Assembly (NCBI GenBank): GCA_950022655.1 | Contig: OX465582.1 | Span: 89,867,801 to 89,931,800, forward strand | DNA length: 64,000 nt | Direction of reading: 5' to 3' | DNA from: Alentia gelatinosa | Lineage: Eukaryota > Annelida > Polychaeta > Phyllodocida > Polynoidae | Shown: piece after piece, positions 11,335-24,300 of the stretch | Layout: each line of letters opens with the position of its first letter | Position numbering within the stretch: the first letter of the stretch is position 1 | The notes under the pieces: generated by a model | What the model was told of the DNA's origin: nothing | The model's database searches: none | What the model saw: the letters and a program-made list of their open reading frames with translations, nothing else | Program-made: the position numbers and the translations under genes

Positions 11335-11352
11335 ATTTTTATTTCTTTGTAG
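11335..11352 (+). promoter_or_regulatory. Candidate 3' splice site for subgenomic env RNA
   Basis: A T-rich tract immediately followed by TTTGTAG (AG at 11351-11352), placed between the pol stop (11320) and the env frame. Errantiviruses make env from a spliced RNA, and the lack of a good ATG at the start of env fits splicing in of a leader exon. The donor was not identified, because the 5' end of the element is missing. Confidence 0.5.
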
Positions 11353-11362
11353 GGTCGGGCTA

Positions 11363-13543
11363 GTGTTAGCTGTGCTGCTGGTGACTGCAGTAGGGGATGT
11401 GCGACCTGAACCCATAAAGCATGTCTTTTTCCAAGATAAGGCTGAAATACATACAACAAGATCAAGATGGAGAGTAGGATTAGTGTTGGACCTTTGTGCC
11501 TATGAGACGTACCTATTGCATGTAAATAAGACATTGGAAGGAGTGCACAGTTTAACTCGAGAGTCCAAATCACACTTTGAGAAGTTTGCTTTACGGAATG
11601 TTGGTAATAAGGAGTCGGAAACAAACATTACTGGAACTCATAAAATGGAACATTTCAGTAAAATTATGAGATCGCAGATGCATGAATTAAAGTCATTATC
11701 CAAGATGCATGATCGGAACTGGCTAGACTTTAGGGAGATAAGAGGTGTAGGTCACTCAGAGATTGAACAGTCCAGGTTAGGCAATAGGCAAGAGTTAGGT
11801 AGGAACAGAAAAAAGAGGTTTATAGGTTTATTATCAGCAGTCTTTAGTGGAGTTTCTTTGTTTAAAACACATCAATTAAAAACACAAGTTGAAAGGTTAA
11901 GAAGCAATCAAAGAATAATACAACATGTACTTTCAGAAAGTTTATCACTTGTGAATGTCACTCGAATGGAAGTAGAAGAAAACAGAAATGCTATAAATGG
12001 AATAATTGGAAGTTTTGGAAAACTATTGGAGGCTTGGAAGGCAGGGCATAATCTTGTTATGAATCAGTTGATGCCTATGAAACGTTTTGTAGTTGTGCAT
12101 GCCCAAACACAAACTAACATAAATGCAGTGCGTGACTTAATCACTGCTGAGACGTCAATGGTTGGGGAGTTACATGACAAAATTGCAAAGCTAGCAACTA
12201 AAAGGTTGTCACCAGCCTTATTGCCAGCCCCTGAGTTAGTTAAAGTCTTAAAAGCAATCGAGGTAGAATTACCTCCACGACTTATGCTTCCCAGAGACCC
12301 TAGGGCTAGACCCTGGTACTATTATACTATCTTAAAAACAATGACCATTGCACTAGAAGATCAGTTGGTTATTACAGTAGATATACCCCTGTTAGACGTT
12401 TCACAAAAATTTCGAGTGAAGGAAGCCATAAGCCTACCAGTACCATATGCCAAGACAAATGTAACTGCAGAGTATGAACTAGAGTTTCGTGATTTCGCTG
12501 TCAGTGCAGATGGAAGACAGTATGTTGTGTTTACACTTGAAGATAAGATCAATTGTGGTAAGAGTGATATAAATTTCTGCACCTTAACCTCAGCTACCTA
12601 TGAAATGAACCACCATAAGTATTGCACTTTAGCATTGTTTCAGAGAGATCAGGTGAAAATCAGTCAGTTGTGTAAGGTACGTGTAACCAACAAGTTGAAG
12701 CTGCCTATAGCTAGGTATGTTTCAGATGGTAAATGGTTAGTTGCTACAAATACACCGTTCTATATCAGAAAGATATGTGTTGGAGTGAAATTAGAAAAAC
12801 GATCAGTGGTTTCACCACCCTTCTCAGTGTTGGTACTAGAATCAGGATGTCGAGCAATTAGTGACAAGATGGAACTCCCAATATATTTTGAAGAGAAATC
12901 AGAGTACAAGGTCATGCGAGAGGTCAGGGTGACAACCCCTATCAAACGTAATTTAACAACGCTACCAATTTGGACACCTCTAGTGTCTAATGTTCTCAAC
13001 GTAGATTTAGAAATAAGTAAACTTGGTCCAATCGATGAACGTCCTATGGAAGACTTAATCCACATACTTAAAGACAGCCAAAAGACGGAGGGATTGTCCT
13101 CGTCAGCAATTCCTTATATCATGGTGTCAGTTTTAGTTGCCATTATTGTTATCATTATTGTAGTCTTGCTATACAAAAGACATAAGATACTAAGACTGGT
13201 GACACGAAAGGTGTTGAATACCATGGAAGGTGATAAGACTGAATTAAAGCTGAAATCTAAGGACAGAGCCCCTTCAGTGGAGTATATGGAGATGCATACT
13301 CCCCCTATTGTTAATCGCCGACTTTATCCTCGGTTATTGCCGTCTGTGCCCCTGGAGGAGGAGATAAACTCTGTGCCGTTTGCTCATGCTACTGCTCATA
13401 ATACTGCTCATAATACTGCTCCAAGTCAGGTTGGTACTTTGTCGACTGCCGCCATAGAGCCTGTGGGTCCCGGTGTGCTGAACGAGCAGCCTAGGCCTAC
13501 GTCATCTACAAACACAACATTCATTACGAGCCGGCGCGCTTGA
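11363..13543 (+). CDS. env: Env glycoprotein of errantivirus-like element (F-type fusion protein)
   Basis: 726-residue open frame, uninterrupted. N-terminal hydrophobic stretch (VLAVLLVTAV) acts as a likely signal peptide. Near residues 147-152 a furin-type site RNRKKR is directly followed by a hydrophobic FIGLLSAVFSG stretch, the layout of the fusion peptide of insect errantivirus Env and baculovirus F proteins. A heptad-like helical region follows, then a cysteine-bearing ectodomain with N-glycosylation sequons. A single transmembrane helix of about 24 residues (near 580-605, about 13110-13185) precedes a basic stop (YKRHK) and a 115-residue cytoplasmic tail with a repeated HATAHNTAHNTA. 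It starts after the splice acceptor at 11351. The intact frame contrasts with the interrupted pol upstream. Whether the protein is made is not shown by sequence. Confidence 0.85.
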   Translation: MLAVLLVTAVGDVRPEPIKHVFFQDKAEIHTTRSRWRVGLVLDLCAYETYLLHVNKTLEGVHSLTRESKSHFEKFALRNVGNKESETNITGTHKMEHFSKIMRSQMHELKSLSKMHDRNWLDFREIRGVGHSEIEQSRLGNRQELGRNRKKRFIGLLSAVFSGVSLFKTHQLKTQVERLRSNQRIIQHVLSESLSLVNVTRMEVEENRNAINGIIGSFGKLLEAWKAGHNLVMNQLMPMKRFVVVHAQTQTNINAVRDLITAETSMVGELHDKIAKLATKRLSPALLPAPELVKVLKAIEVELPPRLMLPRDPRARPWYYYTILKTMTIALEDQLVITVDIPLLDVSQKFRVKEAISLPVPYAKTNVTAEYELEFRDFAVSADGRQYVVFTLEDKINCGKSDINFCTLTSATYEMNHHKYCTLALFQRDQVKISQLCKVRVTNKLKLPIARYVSDGKWLVATNTPFYIRKICVGVKLEKRSVVSPPFSVLVLESGCRAISDKMELPIYFEEKSEYKVMREVRVTTPIKRNLTTLPIWTPLVSNVLNVDLEISKLGPIDERPMEDLIHILKDSQKTEGLSSSAIPYIMVSVLVAIIVIIIVVLLYKRHKILRLVTRKVLNTMEGDKTELKLKSKDRAPSVEYMEMHTPPIVNRRLYPRLLPSVPLEEEINSVPFAHATAHNTAHNTAPSQVGTLSTAAIEPVGPGVLNEQPRPTSSTNTTFITSRRA

Positions 13544-13793
13544 ATGTTGATGTGGAGGGCTCTTGATGAGTTGGACTACTCAAAAGTGTTTGCATAAGGA
13601 AAAACTGTTGACATTGACTTGAAGATCTTCATGTATATATATATACCAGTGTAAACTATGACTTTATTATTGTGTACCTTATTATCGTTATGGACATATA
13701 TACAACTGTGGTGACTGTGTTATGATTTTGTTTTACAGCATAATGTGCTCACGAGTACTTTGAGAAGTCAAAGTCTTCCCAGTAAGGGAGGGG

Positions 13794-14168
13794 TGTAACA
13801 CAGTCCCCTATAATTTTAGTGCATACATACTTAAAGGATGTTATTGTGGTAAGCTACGTACTATTAAGTGCATGTTGATAGTTATACAGACGGTGTTTAA
13901 ACATGAGTTGGTCACGAGCTGGCCACGATATAGTCATGAGTGATCATGAGTGACACTCATGTCTCTCACGTGTCTCTTTGTCCTCACTGAGCCACTCCTC
14001 AGTGATACCGATATAATCAGTCTGCTTTGGGCTCCCGACGAGGATGGACGCCCTGATTCTATACTACGTGCTGTAACCTCCTATGTTGGCAATGAGAAGA
14101 AATATAACAACCAAGTAAACACAACGAGAAGTCTCCATCTTATTATTCCTGCCCTTAACTGTGTAACA
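13794..14168 (+). repeat. Putative 3' LTR of the errantivirus-like element
   Basis: A purine-rich tract (AAGGGAGGGG, just before 13794) is followed by TGTAACACAG. About 375 bp later the sequence CTGTGTAACA ends at 14168. The two ends form an inverted repeat with one mismatch, as LTR ends do. The position after env is as expected. No second copy exists in the window, since the 5' end of the provirus is lost, so the boundaries could not be confirmed by comparison. Confidence 0.5.
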
Positions 14169-14271
14169 ATCAGCCACGAGAATAATTGCGCTGGTTGCTG
14201 GCAAAATACCTGTGTCATCGAAATAATAGGAGCTGTAAGGACCTGTGGTTAAATGCGGCCGATTTTCACCA

Positions 14272-14944
14272 GGGACCCGTTTCAATAGCCTGTAGGACGT
14301 CCGTTATTGGGTTTAGTGACACAATAGCGGCACTTCGCGTTGCAATAGTTAAGGGACAACCGTTTGTGGGACATAGGGTAAGAGATAGGCGCAAATAGTG
14401 GCTTGTCCCATTTCATAAGACGATGTCCGGTCACTAAAAGGGTCACTATAGTGTCTATAATAGCAAGAGGGTATACCCTCTTGTTTTTGATGTCACAAAC
14501 ACATAACTTTACTTACCATAGGAATAAAGCCATGAAACTTTAACCCCAGTTAGGGACACATAAAACTTATGAACATGCCAAATATGAAGGATATCGGCCC
14601 ATGAAATCCAAAGATATTCACGTTTTAATTTTGTCATAGAAAATGCTGCTCTGGTGTCCAGTGTAGAATTACCCAAGAGTAGTCGCTAATTTATGCAGTG
14701 ACCTTCACCTTGACACCACTTGTTCCTGGTAAGACATGAATATGTGAGATGGGGTACCCAACATGTTTTTCCGCTACGCTGTCCCAAACTAGGGACACAT
14801 CCACAATAGTGACAAGACACACCACCCCAATAGTGACATGCCTTTTGCAACGAGTCCTAACTTTTTCTGCTATTCAAGTCACTATTTGAGTCACTAAACA
14901 TGTCACTAAGTGGCTTAGTGACCCATTCTATTGAAACGGGCCCC
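14272..14944. mobile_element. Non-autonomous TIR/foldback element (GGGNCCYGTTTCA family)
   Basis: The left end GGGACCCGTTTCAATAG (14272) is matched by the inverted right end CTATTGAAACGGGCCC (to 14944). The inside contains the dispersed repeat block also seen at 5335-5535 and many GTCACTA/TAGTGAC words. No transposase is encoded. Relatives occur at 20879, 22451, 26445 and 26609. Confidence 0.65.
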
Positions 14945-15009
14945 AGATGGCGTTGATTCCCCCCCACCCACCACCACCAGCCTAAGTATTTGGCCTAAAT
15001 AGGCCACCT

Positions 15010-15085
15010 GTCTCTCTGGAGTAGTCAGCAGAGCTCTTGCTTGGGAAAGCGAGTGACGGGAGTTTGATTCCCGCAGTCGGCGGTC
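15010..15085 (+). repeat. tRNA-like sequence, degenerate (SINE head or decayed tRNA)
   Basis: The stretch has an A-box-like GTAGTCAGCAGAGC and a B-box-like GAGTTTGATTCCCGC about 35 bases apart, as in a tRNA gene promoter. Acceptor-stem pairing is not convincing. I read it as a fragment of a tRNA-derived SINE rather than a gene. Confidence 0.3.
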
Positions 15086-15301
15086 CAGTATTTCGTTTTT
15101 CTTAACTCGGACTCGACGAAGTCGCTAGAAATGTATAAATTGAACGGACCCGGCAGAATTAAAGGATTACCGTGTCAGTGAACTGGACTCCGTGTTTCTA
15201 CTTCTTCACCCGTTACATACTCCACATGAGCATTGATGGATATTTCTGACCAGCTGTTAGCTGGATTGTAGAATGGTAAACAGACTACACACAGAATAAC
15301 A

Positions 15302-18300
15302 ATGAAGGCAATACATGGAGAAGAGCTTGGACGCAGAAAATGGGTCATCCTTGTAACATCAGCAATGGTGTACTTTCTCATTGCTACAGACGCGGTCGTT
15401 GCTAGCATCACACTCGTAGACCTACTCTTCATCTACTCTGACTACAAGGTCCTCCTAGGCTGGCTCTCAGGGTCAAACTTGGCATTAGGACTGGTTTGTG
15501 GTAAGTTTATCAATTCTGGTGTATTCTTTCGTTCAACTAAAGTTTGACGTTAACTCCCTCCGGTCGTTCGGAATACATTTTTTTTGTGGTCGTGACAGTG
15601 GTTTGTCTTAGATATATCTCTGACGCCTCGTTTCACAATCTAAGTTTATCAATTCTTGTTGCCCACACTCCAGCATGTACACACATTGATATAAAAGCAT
15701 AGACCAGACACCAACGACGAGAGAAACATTATATGATTGCGTGAAAGGGCATTAACTTCGAGTGGCTTACAGAGCCGCCTTTATCCTACACCATAGGCTT
15801 ATCATTGAGTTTCCATATGCCACGTTGACTGGCATATAGAGTTTTATATGCCACTAGTGGCATACAGAATTGTTATCACATAATATTCTAAAATCGAGGA
15901 GACAGGGTAGGATAAAATCGAAACCTGATTTGTATTAATTGTGGCCGTAACATTCCACTCCTGAAGTTTTGGCTCCGGACCTCACTCGGCTTCACCTCAT
16001 GAAATCACTATGCCAAACTCCAGTTATATACGGTGGCCAAGATTAAAACTCATCCAGTTTTATGACAGTCTACAAGACCATCGTTTGTTTTATCCTACCC
16101 CTAATAAAAAAACTCCATATATAGGCTTAACATTGGGTCACTGTATTCGGTCTGGAGTTCAGAAAAATGAAAAATATCGCTCTAGTGGGATACACTTGAC
16201 AAATGACATCATCTGTTAATGTAGAAGTAATTTAGACGGGCGGGGTAGGATAAATTCTAAACCAAACTCGAGTTAGTCGTGTTATTGTTCATCGCACTCC
16301 GGCAAGATCGCGTATTACTGCTCTCGGCTTCGCCTCGCACAGTAATATGCGGTCTTGCCGTTGTGCGATAAACAACAAGAAGACTAACTCTTGTTTGGTT
16401 TCTCCATAGTATTTATCATCCATCCTTTCTAATAGATTGAACCCATTAATTGCTATATTAAAGGATATACCAATGAGGACTATTTCTTTGCTCTATAGGG
16501 ACTATCTTCCCATATACTATGGCTTTGAGGCCATATATACCACACATTTGAATCCGTATATCACAGTTATGGTATCTGACAGGGTTTATATAATGTGTCG
16601 TGGTTTACTGAGTCCCCGTACATTTTCAATGGGGATTTTGTATACGTTGGATGATAAAAGCAGCCAGGAACAGAGACAATACGTAAGACATGTATGTAAA
16701 CAGATAGGGGCAGAGATAGACACAGTGAGAGAGTCCGACATCCCTCTATCCCCACGAGGAGAGGGGAGGTAGGTGGAGGGGTCAGGGTTGGCATAGGAGT
16801 GACTGAAGCCAGTCTATTTGGCAGGAAACACAACTGACACATATACACAATTATAAACCACCAAAAGTATGAATACCAAAGTATGTGATTGTACATGTAC
16901 AACCGTACACTAAAGAAGTATTTTTATCCTACCCCTAATAAAAAACCGCCATAGACTTAACATAGGGAAATTTTATGTGGCAGGCCGTGACATAAAGTGT
17001 TTTTTATGCCACTAGAGTAATAACAGTATTGACCAATCAGAGAGCAGGATGTCAGCTACTATGAAAAAAGTTCTGTTGGTCGTTGACTCAATATTTATCT
17101 TTTGAACAGTAATACAAAAGCATAGATGGGGTAGGATAAATACGAAACCGAACTCGAGTTAGACTTGTCAATGTCTATGCCACTCTGGTCAGGTCTGTTC
17201 CTCACTACACTCGGCTACGCCTCGTGTAGTAATACACGACCTTCCTGTCGTGGCATAAACATTGTCAAGTCTGTCACAAGTCTAACTCTCGTTCGGTTTC
17301 TACTAAGTAGTAAATGTTGCATAATTTGAAATATTCCTATACAGGACATGGGCAAAAAAGTAGTGCATGTAAATTTCCAGCCAGGAGCATCATGGAAATA
17401 GGCACCACATTAGCTCCGGAATAAATATTACTCATGGACTGGAAGCAGCCTATAGTGTGAGGGCGGGGCTTCTCTGTGCCACACAGGCTGCACTGCCACC
17501 CTGTGACTGGAGGTGTGAACTAAAATACCTTAACATGCTGCTACAAATGCCAAAAAAATACCATTAATCTAATTGACTGATTATGAAGCAGCATTTGTAA
17601 TGTTTTGTTACCATGGCCTGATGTGAATTTCTTGAAACAATTTCAAACAATTTCATTTTTATCTATTATTGCTTAAGGAAAATGTCTATATTCTGATTAT
17701 GCACTATTACCGCTACTCTATCCGTAGGATCTCTTATGTGCATGTAATTCCAGCCCAGGAGCAACGTGGAAATAGGCACATTAGAGCCTACCGAATAAAT
17801 AATAAACTAAAAAAAAATCTAAAATACAAAGGATTAAGATAGAACTACAAGTGAAAGTGTTCCAGAAGGGTGGTTGGAATCTGCAATACATGGTGTATAA
17901 ATATTAGGGCTTGGATTTTTTTTAAAAGAGAAGATTCAAAACAAGTGCTAATTTGTTTCACTTTTCACTCATGGACACTCCTAAGTAATAAAGGTGACTC
18001 TGAGGTGACAAAAAGTTTCCTATTTATCTAAAACACACATAATAAAGATAGAGGTAGAGTCCAAAGTGTCCCCAAAAGGCCTGTAATAACCATAATGTAA
18101 GGGTCAGGTCTCATAAAGCAGAGACATCTTTAAGATTTTTATCTCAGGAGATACTTTTGATGTTCCGTTTTATGTCGTGCAACAATCTCAGATAGTCATT
18201 CTGTAGTGACAAAAAGATTCCTATTTTTCTTAACAGACTTAGCATAAAGATAGCAGCACAATTCAAAGTAGCCATTGAAGGGCCTGTAATAACCATAATG

Positions 18301-21300
18301 TAAGGTCCTGGGCCCTGTTTTTCAGTAGTGACGATCTCTAGCCGAGATCAGTGAGATCAGAGAGCGATTCTGAGACCATTTGGGAGATCAATGTCAGAAC
18401 TTGTTTTTCAGACGTGGTCTCAGCACGCTATATAGCGGATCTCAGGGGATCACCGCTAAAACGATCACAACCTGAGATCCCTAGAGATCATTTCCTGCCA
18501 GGTACAAAATTTTGCAATAAGAAATTATTGATTTGAGACACTTATACTTATTAAAATTAGACCATATTTACAGCGAATAATTGTCCATGTCCATCCAATC
18601 GAATCCTAAGATTTCATAATTTCCCATACATGTTTTACTTTTTGAATGGATATTGTTATTAATCACAAATATGGAGTGACCTTGACCCTACCCTGCTCAA
18701 AGACCACGTCTGAATAGTTTAAATATGACTATTTACATCATCCAGACATAATTCAAATGTTCCAACAAGAAGAAAATTGGTTATTTCGATGATTTGTTGA
18801 CATCTTGTTTATGGTATAAACTGAGGCATTACATTATCATTATATAAAGTTCTGGTCTAGACATCCCTGTCATGGCCAAATTATATCGGTTTCTATGAGA
18901 AGAAAGTAATTATCTAATATTACCCCTAATTATTGTGAAACAAATTTACTAAATTGGAACAGTCACCATTTCTGTTAGTAACTTCCTCCCTGATGTTTAC
19001 AGTAAGGTTGCCATGCTTTGAATGGCATATAATACAGCTCAGCTCTAGTTCCCAGTATGTCCACATGGGGGCAGGTCGCTCTACCAATGACACTTTGTGT
19101 TGTTCAGTGTCATGAGTGTCCTCCTGATATGTGTGACAGACCGGAACGGGAGCTCAACTAGAATAGATTTCGTTATCCTCTATCGGCTATTGGTACAACA
19201 GACAATCAGAGCACAGAGCTCACAGATGCCAAGCCTGTCAACCCCCTGCTAAGGGTATAAAACAAGGAGCCTCTCCTGTCAATAAACAGCTAAGTTCTTG
19301 ACTCATAGTAGTACATAGTACCTCTGTGTTGGAGTTCTTACTGTCTTCTCATAAGGTCTACTCCTTACGCCCTAGTGGCAGAACTTGTGTGATTCATAAG
19401 AAATATCATTTGGGGTTATATACTAATTGAGTCGTTAGATACATCTAAGGTATTGCAGGTGGTTTGCAAATCAGATTTTCATCATGATGTGGGTAGTTAT
19501 AGTTCTGTTTCATCCACATATGCTTTAGTCTCCATATTTCAGTATCCTCCGCTCTGTATTTAGAAGGAAACCCACGAGATGAAAATAGCCTGCTCCATAC
19601 TCCAGCGAGATTTACTGCAGAGTAATTCACCAAGTAAAGACCAAGTTATTTTCATGAGTGGGTTTCTGATTTTACCTCAACCTATATAACATCATTTATT
19701 GATAAAATGAATCACCCAATTAGCTATTGAGTATTGGATACACAAACTTCATGGCCGTGGAGTACGAGCTCCTAATGTTAAGTCTATAGAGGTTACGACC
19801 ATCCAGTAATCTCCTCCTGTTGAATTATACGCTCCCTATAGGTCTTCTATGAAGGATTTGTATTGTTTGAGCTTTTACTCTGGAGATTGAATGATTCAAA
19901 GTATGTTGGTATTTATCCATACCGACACAGTATGCTGGTATGGATATAATACTAAGTACCAGGTAGTACTACGCGTGCAACATCCTATATGTATCCTTGT
20001 GGTATTATTTTTTTACAGGTACCTTGTTGGGATATGTCATATCGCGATTCCCCCACTACCTGGTTGGAATTTGTGCAGCGCTTTTATCAAGTTCTTCAAT
20101 GGTGACAGCTGCCTTCAGTAATCATCCAGTTGTTCTTTTCATCACCTTTGGGGTTTTAGTAGGTAGGTCTAAAAAGGTGCCAACAGAAATGCAAGCATTT
20201 CCTTTATCTAAGGCAATTTGTTTCTATGGAATGGTAATGTTTTACATATCTCTCAAATTATGATATTATCAATGTGTCAGGTGTGGCTCCATGGTATACT
20301 CTAGAGGAAACCCATGAAAGTTTAGGGTCAGAGCTCGTATCCCATTGAGTTTGAATCGCGTAGTAATTCACAAGGCGAAGCCACGTGAATTATGTAGCGA
20401 TTCAAACGAGATGGAATCGAGCTCTGACCCTAAACTTGAATGGGTTTCTGACTTTGTCTCACCCTTCACATTTACTAATTGGCTAACATTTGTGACATAA
20501 TACCCCATTGGATATTTTTCCGAAATATCTCATGGGCGTTAGATACGAGTTCCCCATGTTAAGTCTATGGAGAAAAAATATCTGGGGTGAGATAAAGCAT
20601 GGTAAGTGAGGATTACCCATGTGCTTACACCAGGATCTCCTCATACATAGTAATTCCACCAAATCACACCATTCAGTTCCAAACTGCCAAAGTCCAAACC
20701 AAGAATCACACAATAAGTTGGTAAAAGTTTGACAGAAAGTAGCCAAAATTATATTCCTGCATGTCCTCTTAATATCCTCATTGCCATTGTAATGTGTGAT
20801 TGTGTGAAATATGTGAACTAAGGCAGGATGATGGTGGATTAATAGGGTAGCATTTATTCCTATGTCTTTATGGTACCAGGGCCCTGTTTTTTAGTCACGA
20901 CATCGCAAGTATACGATCGGCTGAGATCGGATCAAGATTTTATGCGTGTTTTCAAGACACAAGATGGCGGGTGTGCTATAGACACGGTCGTAAGTTGAAT
21001 CGAACTATCTTGGCGATATGTATCGGAAGTTAAGACAAGTATAGAACTGTCTTAGGTTCTATAAAACGTCACTGTAGTTTTCCTGTGCTTGCCATAAGAG
21101 TTAAGCTATGAAATGTTGACATGAGTACGGGATACATATAAACTATAATCGTTCCAAATATGAAGACAATCGGATGTAGCGTTCCGAAGTTATCGGCGTT
21201 TGGATTTCGTCATAGCAAACGTCTGCTCTGGTGGCCATTGCACCCTCCCACCTCCCTGTGCAGTGAATGTCGAGGTCACTGCATAAATTAGGGTCACGTG

Positions 21301-24300
21301 AGCATAGGGCTACACTGGCCACCAGAGCAGAGATTGCTATGACGAAATTGAAACGCCGATAACTTCGGAACGGTGCGGCCGTTTTTATTCATATTTGATA
21401 CGATTACAGGTTATATGTATACCTTACTCGTGTTCAAATTTCATTGCTTAATTCCTACGGGAAGTTAAGTTGCGCATTCGATACGACATGTCCAGAGTGG
21501 TCTTAGAGATGCAACACTTATGACCACTATTTCCGCTCCATTGGCCACCGACTGTCGTGACTAAAGCACAACTTTTAGCTCCCTAAGTGTCGTATCTTCA
21601 CTAAGTGTCGTAACCAATCTATGATCGTATCTCTCTAGCACACTGACGGTAGATACATGTCATAAGTTGCGAATGTCGTGACTAAAAAACAGGGCCCTGG
21701 ACTATGGACAGAGAGTGAAGTATGTCTCAAGGCTCTATTCCCAGAAATACCACATAGAGGTCATACATGAGTAGTTGTTAGAGTTGCTCACAGATGGCAG
21801 CAGCTTACAGTAGGTTTGTTATGTTAACAGTAACAATTATATAAGGATTATAATAGAGACTAGATGCAATGGTATACAAGGATACTATATCCCTCCCTTT
21901 CATGGTGTCTCTGGTCCTAACCCCTTGGTTGCTAACCCAACTTTTGGAAACATCATATATCTAACCGGCGATTGTATATATTTAAAAAAAATAATGTTTG
22001 TTCCACATTTTGTAGTTAGTACAGTTCTTCCATGAGGATACAATGTGTCCGTTATCTAGGTACAATCGTCGATATGGGTATAGATGAATGAAAAATGTAT
22101 TGCCACCCTATATGCTAATACATCGGTCGGTTCGGTATGTTTTTGGAATATAAGTCAGATAGATAATAACCCTAGTCATACAAGACAACTTCAATAAAAT
22201 AGCTTTTATTGTAAGTTCTTAGCACCCAAGGGAGCTGCACTCACCTCCAAAGCTGCCATACAATTTTTTTATCCTTACACCGGAATGTCAGGTAATACCG
22301 ATGGAACACGATTATGAGATAAAGCTAATAATCTTATTCAAACAACTAGAGGGTTTGAGAAAACCTCCTAGCTTTGAGAGACTCCAAGGGTTCAATCCTG
22401 ACAGAGAACATACAGAACACACCAAGTGACCTGCCGTCTGCTGTGAACCAGGGACCTGTTTCAGTAGTTTCGTGACATTAGGCCTAGACAGACATCAACA
22501 GCGGCACCAAGTGCAAGCAACAGCGGAAAAGATGTTGATGCCAAATATCAGTGGATAGGAGCGGCCAAATATGTATCTCTTACTTGTGTTAAAATTTCAT
22601 TGCTTAACCCTTTAAGAGCCACACATCATTCACCATGTACCCACACTATAGCAGGCACCAGAACCAATTGTGGCCTTTGAATGGCCGGCTTTTGTTGTCA
22701 ATATTATTAAAAGAAATTACAAATTTAAAAGTTTCAGTAAATCTGTATTTTTTATTAGAACTTTTCGATATTTTAATTATGCTTAATTATGACCTACTGG
22801 CAACATTAAGCATAATATCTCATGTATTTTTTATGATTCTGCGATAATTTTTCAAAAAGTTACAAAGGAACAAATACAGAGTGGTTCATCCATTCCATAC
22901 GGGAATGCTATATGGCATTGTCCGGCCCTGGCCAGGGGTATGCCATATGGCATTGTCCTGCCCTGACCAGGGGAATGCCATATGGCATTGCCCTGCCAGA
23001 AAGGGTTAATTCCTGCGGGAAGTGAGTAAAATTGTCTAATACTTTTGAAACTGGACACACCATATTTGGGGTCTGTCTTGTCCTAAGTGCTGCAACTTGT
23101 GTTGATCTGTCCGCATGGCGTCACCGACGCCGTTAGACACGTCACAAAACTACTGAAACAGGTACCTGGCCTTATATACGAGCCGTGTTATGTAATCTGG
23201 CAGACCCGTGGCACTTCTGTGCACGAGCTCTCCTCTGCACGGACTCTCCCAAACCACTGCACAGCAGGGACTGGCACCCTAATAGTGAAGAGCAAACACA
23301 CCAACACTCGACTGACTCGACCCCTACAGTGGAAAGAAAGTACATTAGACCTTATATTTACAAACAATGTCTGAGACAAATGTATACAAGATATAGAAAA
23401 ATGAAAAGGTAAATGAAAGCAGTTACCTATAAATACAAATTACTTAGATACATGCTCAACTAGGCAGCTCAGAACGGTAAATCATGTATTTGTTAGACCA
23501 CTAAAAAAACTTGTTTCTCATCACCAAGCCATGAAAAATATGATCAGGACGCTTTTTTGCCTTTTATTTTGCTGGATCAAAAATGGATTTTGAAATGACA
23601 AGTACCATAGTTTGACAGTAGGTGGCAGCAAAGAACTATTGGTTGTGTTGGCAGTATGAAGAGAAATATGAATACCACGGTTTTAGACTACATAGATACA
23701 TATAATACCACATTGAATGCAACCCTGACCGAGCTTTAATTTGATCTCATATACACACACCTTTCATAATTTCTATCAAGATTCATCTTATTAACAAAAT
23801 AAATCTTCTAAAATCATATTTTTGCTGATGCCCGGAGTGATGAGAAACAAGGTTTCTTTTTGAGTGGCCTTGTATATAAGTGGATGATTTATATGTGAAT
23901 AAAGATCCTGTTCTAGACATTATAACTACACCTCAAGCATTCTAGTTGATTTTATAAGGTTATGAACCAGGCTATTACAACCCCAGGGAGCTGTTTCAAA
24001 AGTCGAGTGAGGTCTTGCCAGCGGTACATCACATTTTGAAAGCGGGAGGCCGCAACAGCGAGCGGCACTTTGAATCAAAGCGGCAGCAAAAATCCGCTAC
24101 CAATACCCAATAGTGAGCGGCACCTCCACCTCGACAGCGACGCCTCGAAGTGCCATTGTTAGCTCTCGCTTTGGCGATGAGTACTCTCGTTTAGCACCCT
24201 CCCGACTTTTGAAACAGCTCCCAGGACTTTACAAGGTGTTGTCTGAACTTTTCTTTCATTACTTAGGTCTCTGTAATGGCGTTTTCTTCATCGTGCCATC

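Noticed and set aside
24113..24266. Protein-coding extension upstream of transporter exon 3
   Set aside because: The open frame there lies in the foldback element at 23986-24223; the exon begins after the AG at 24265-24266, which keeps phase 1 with exon 2.
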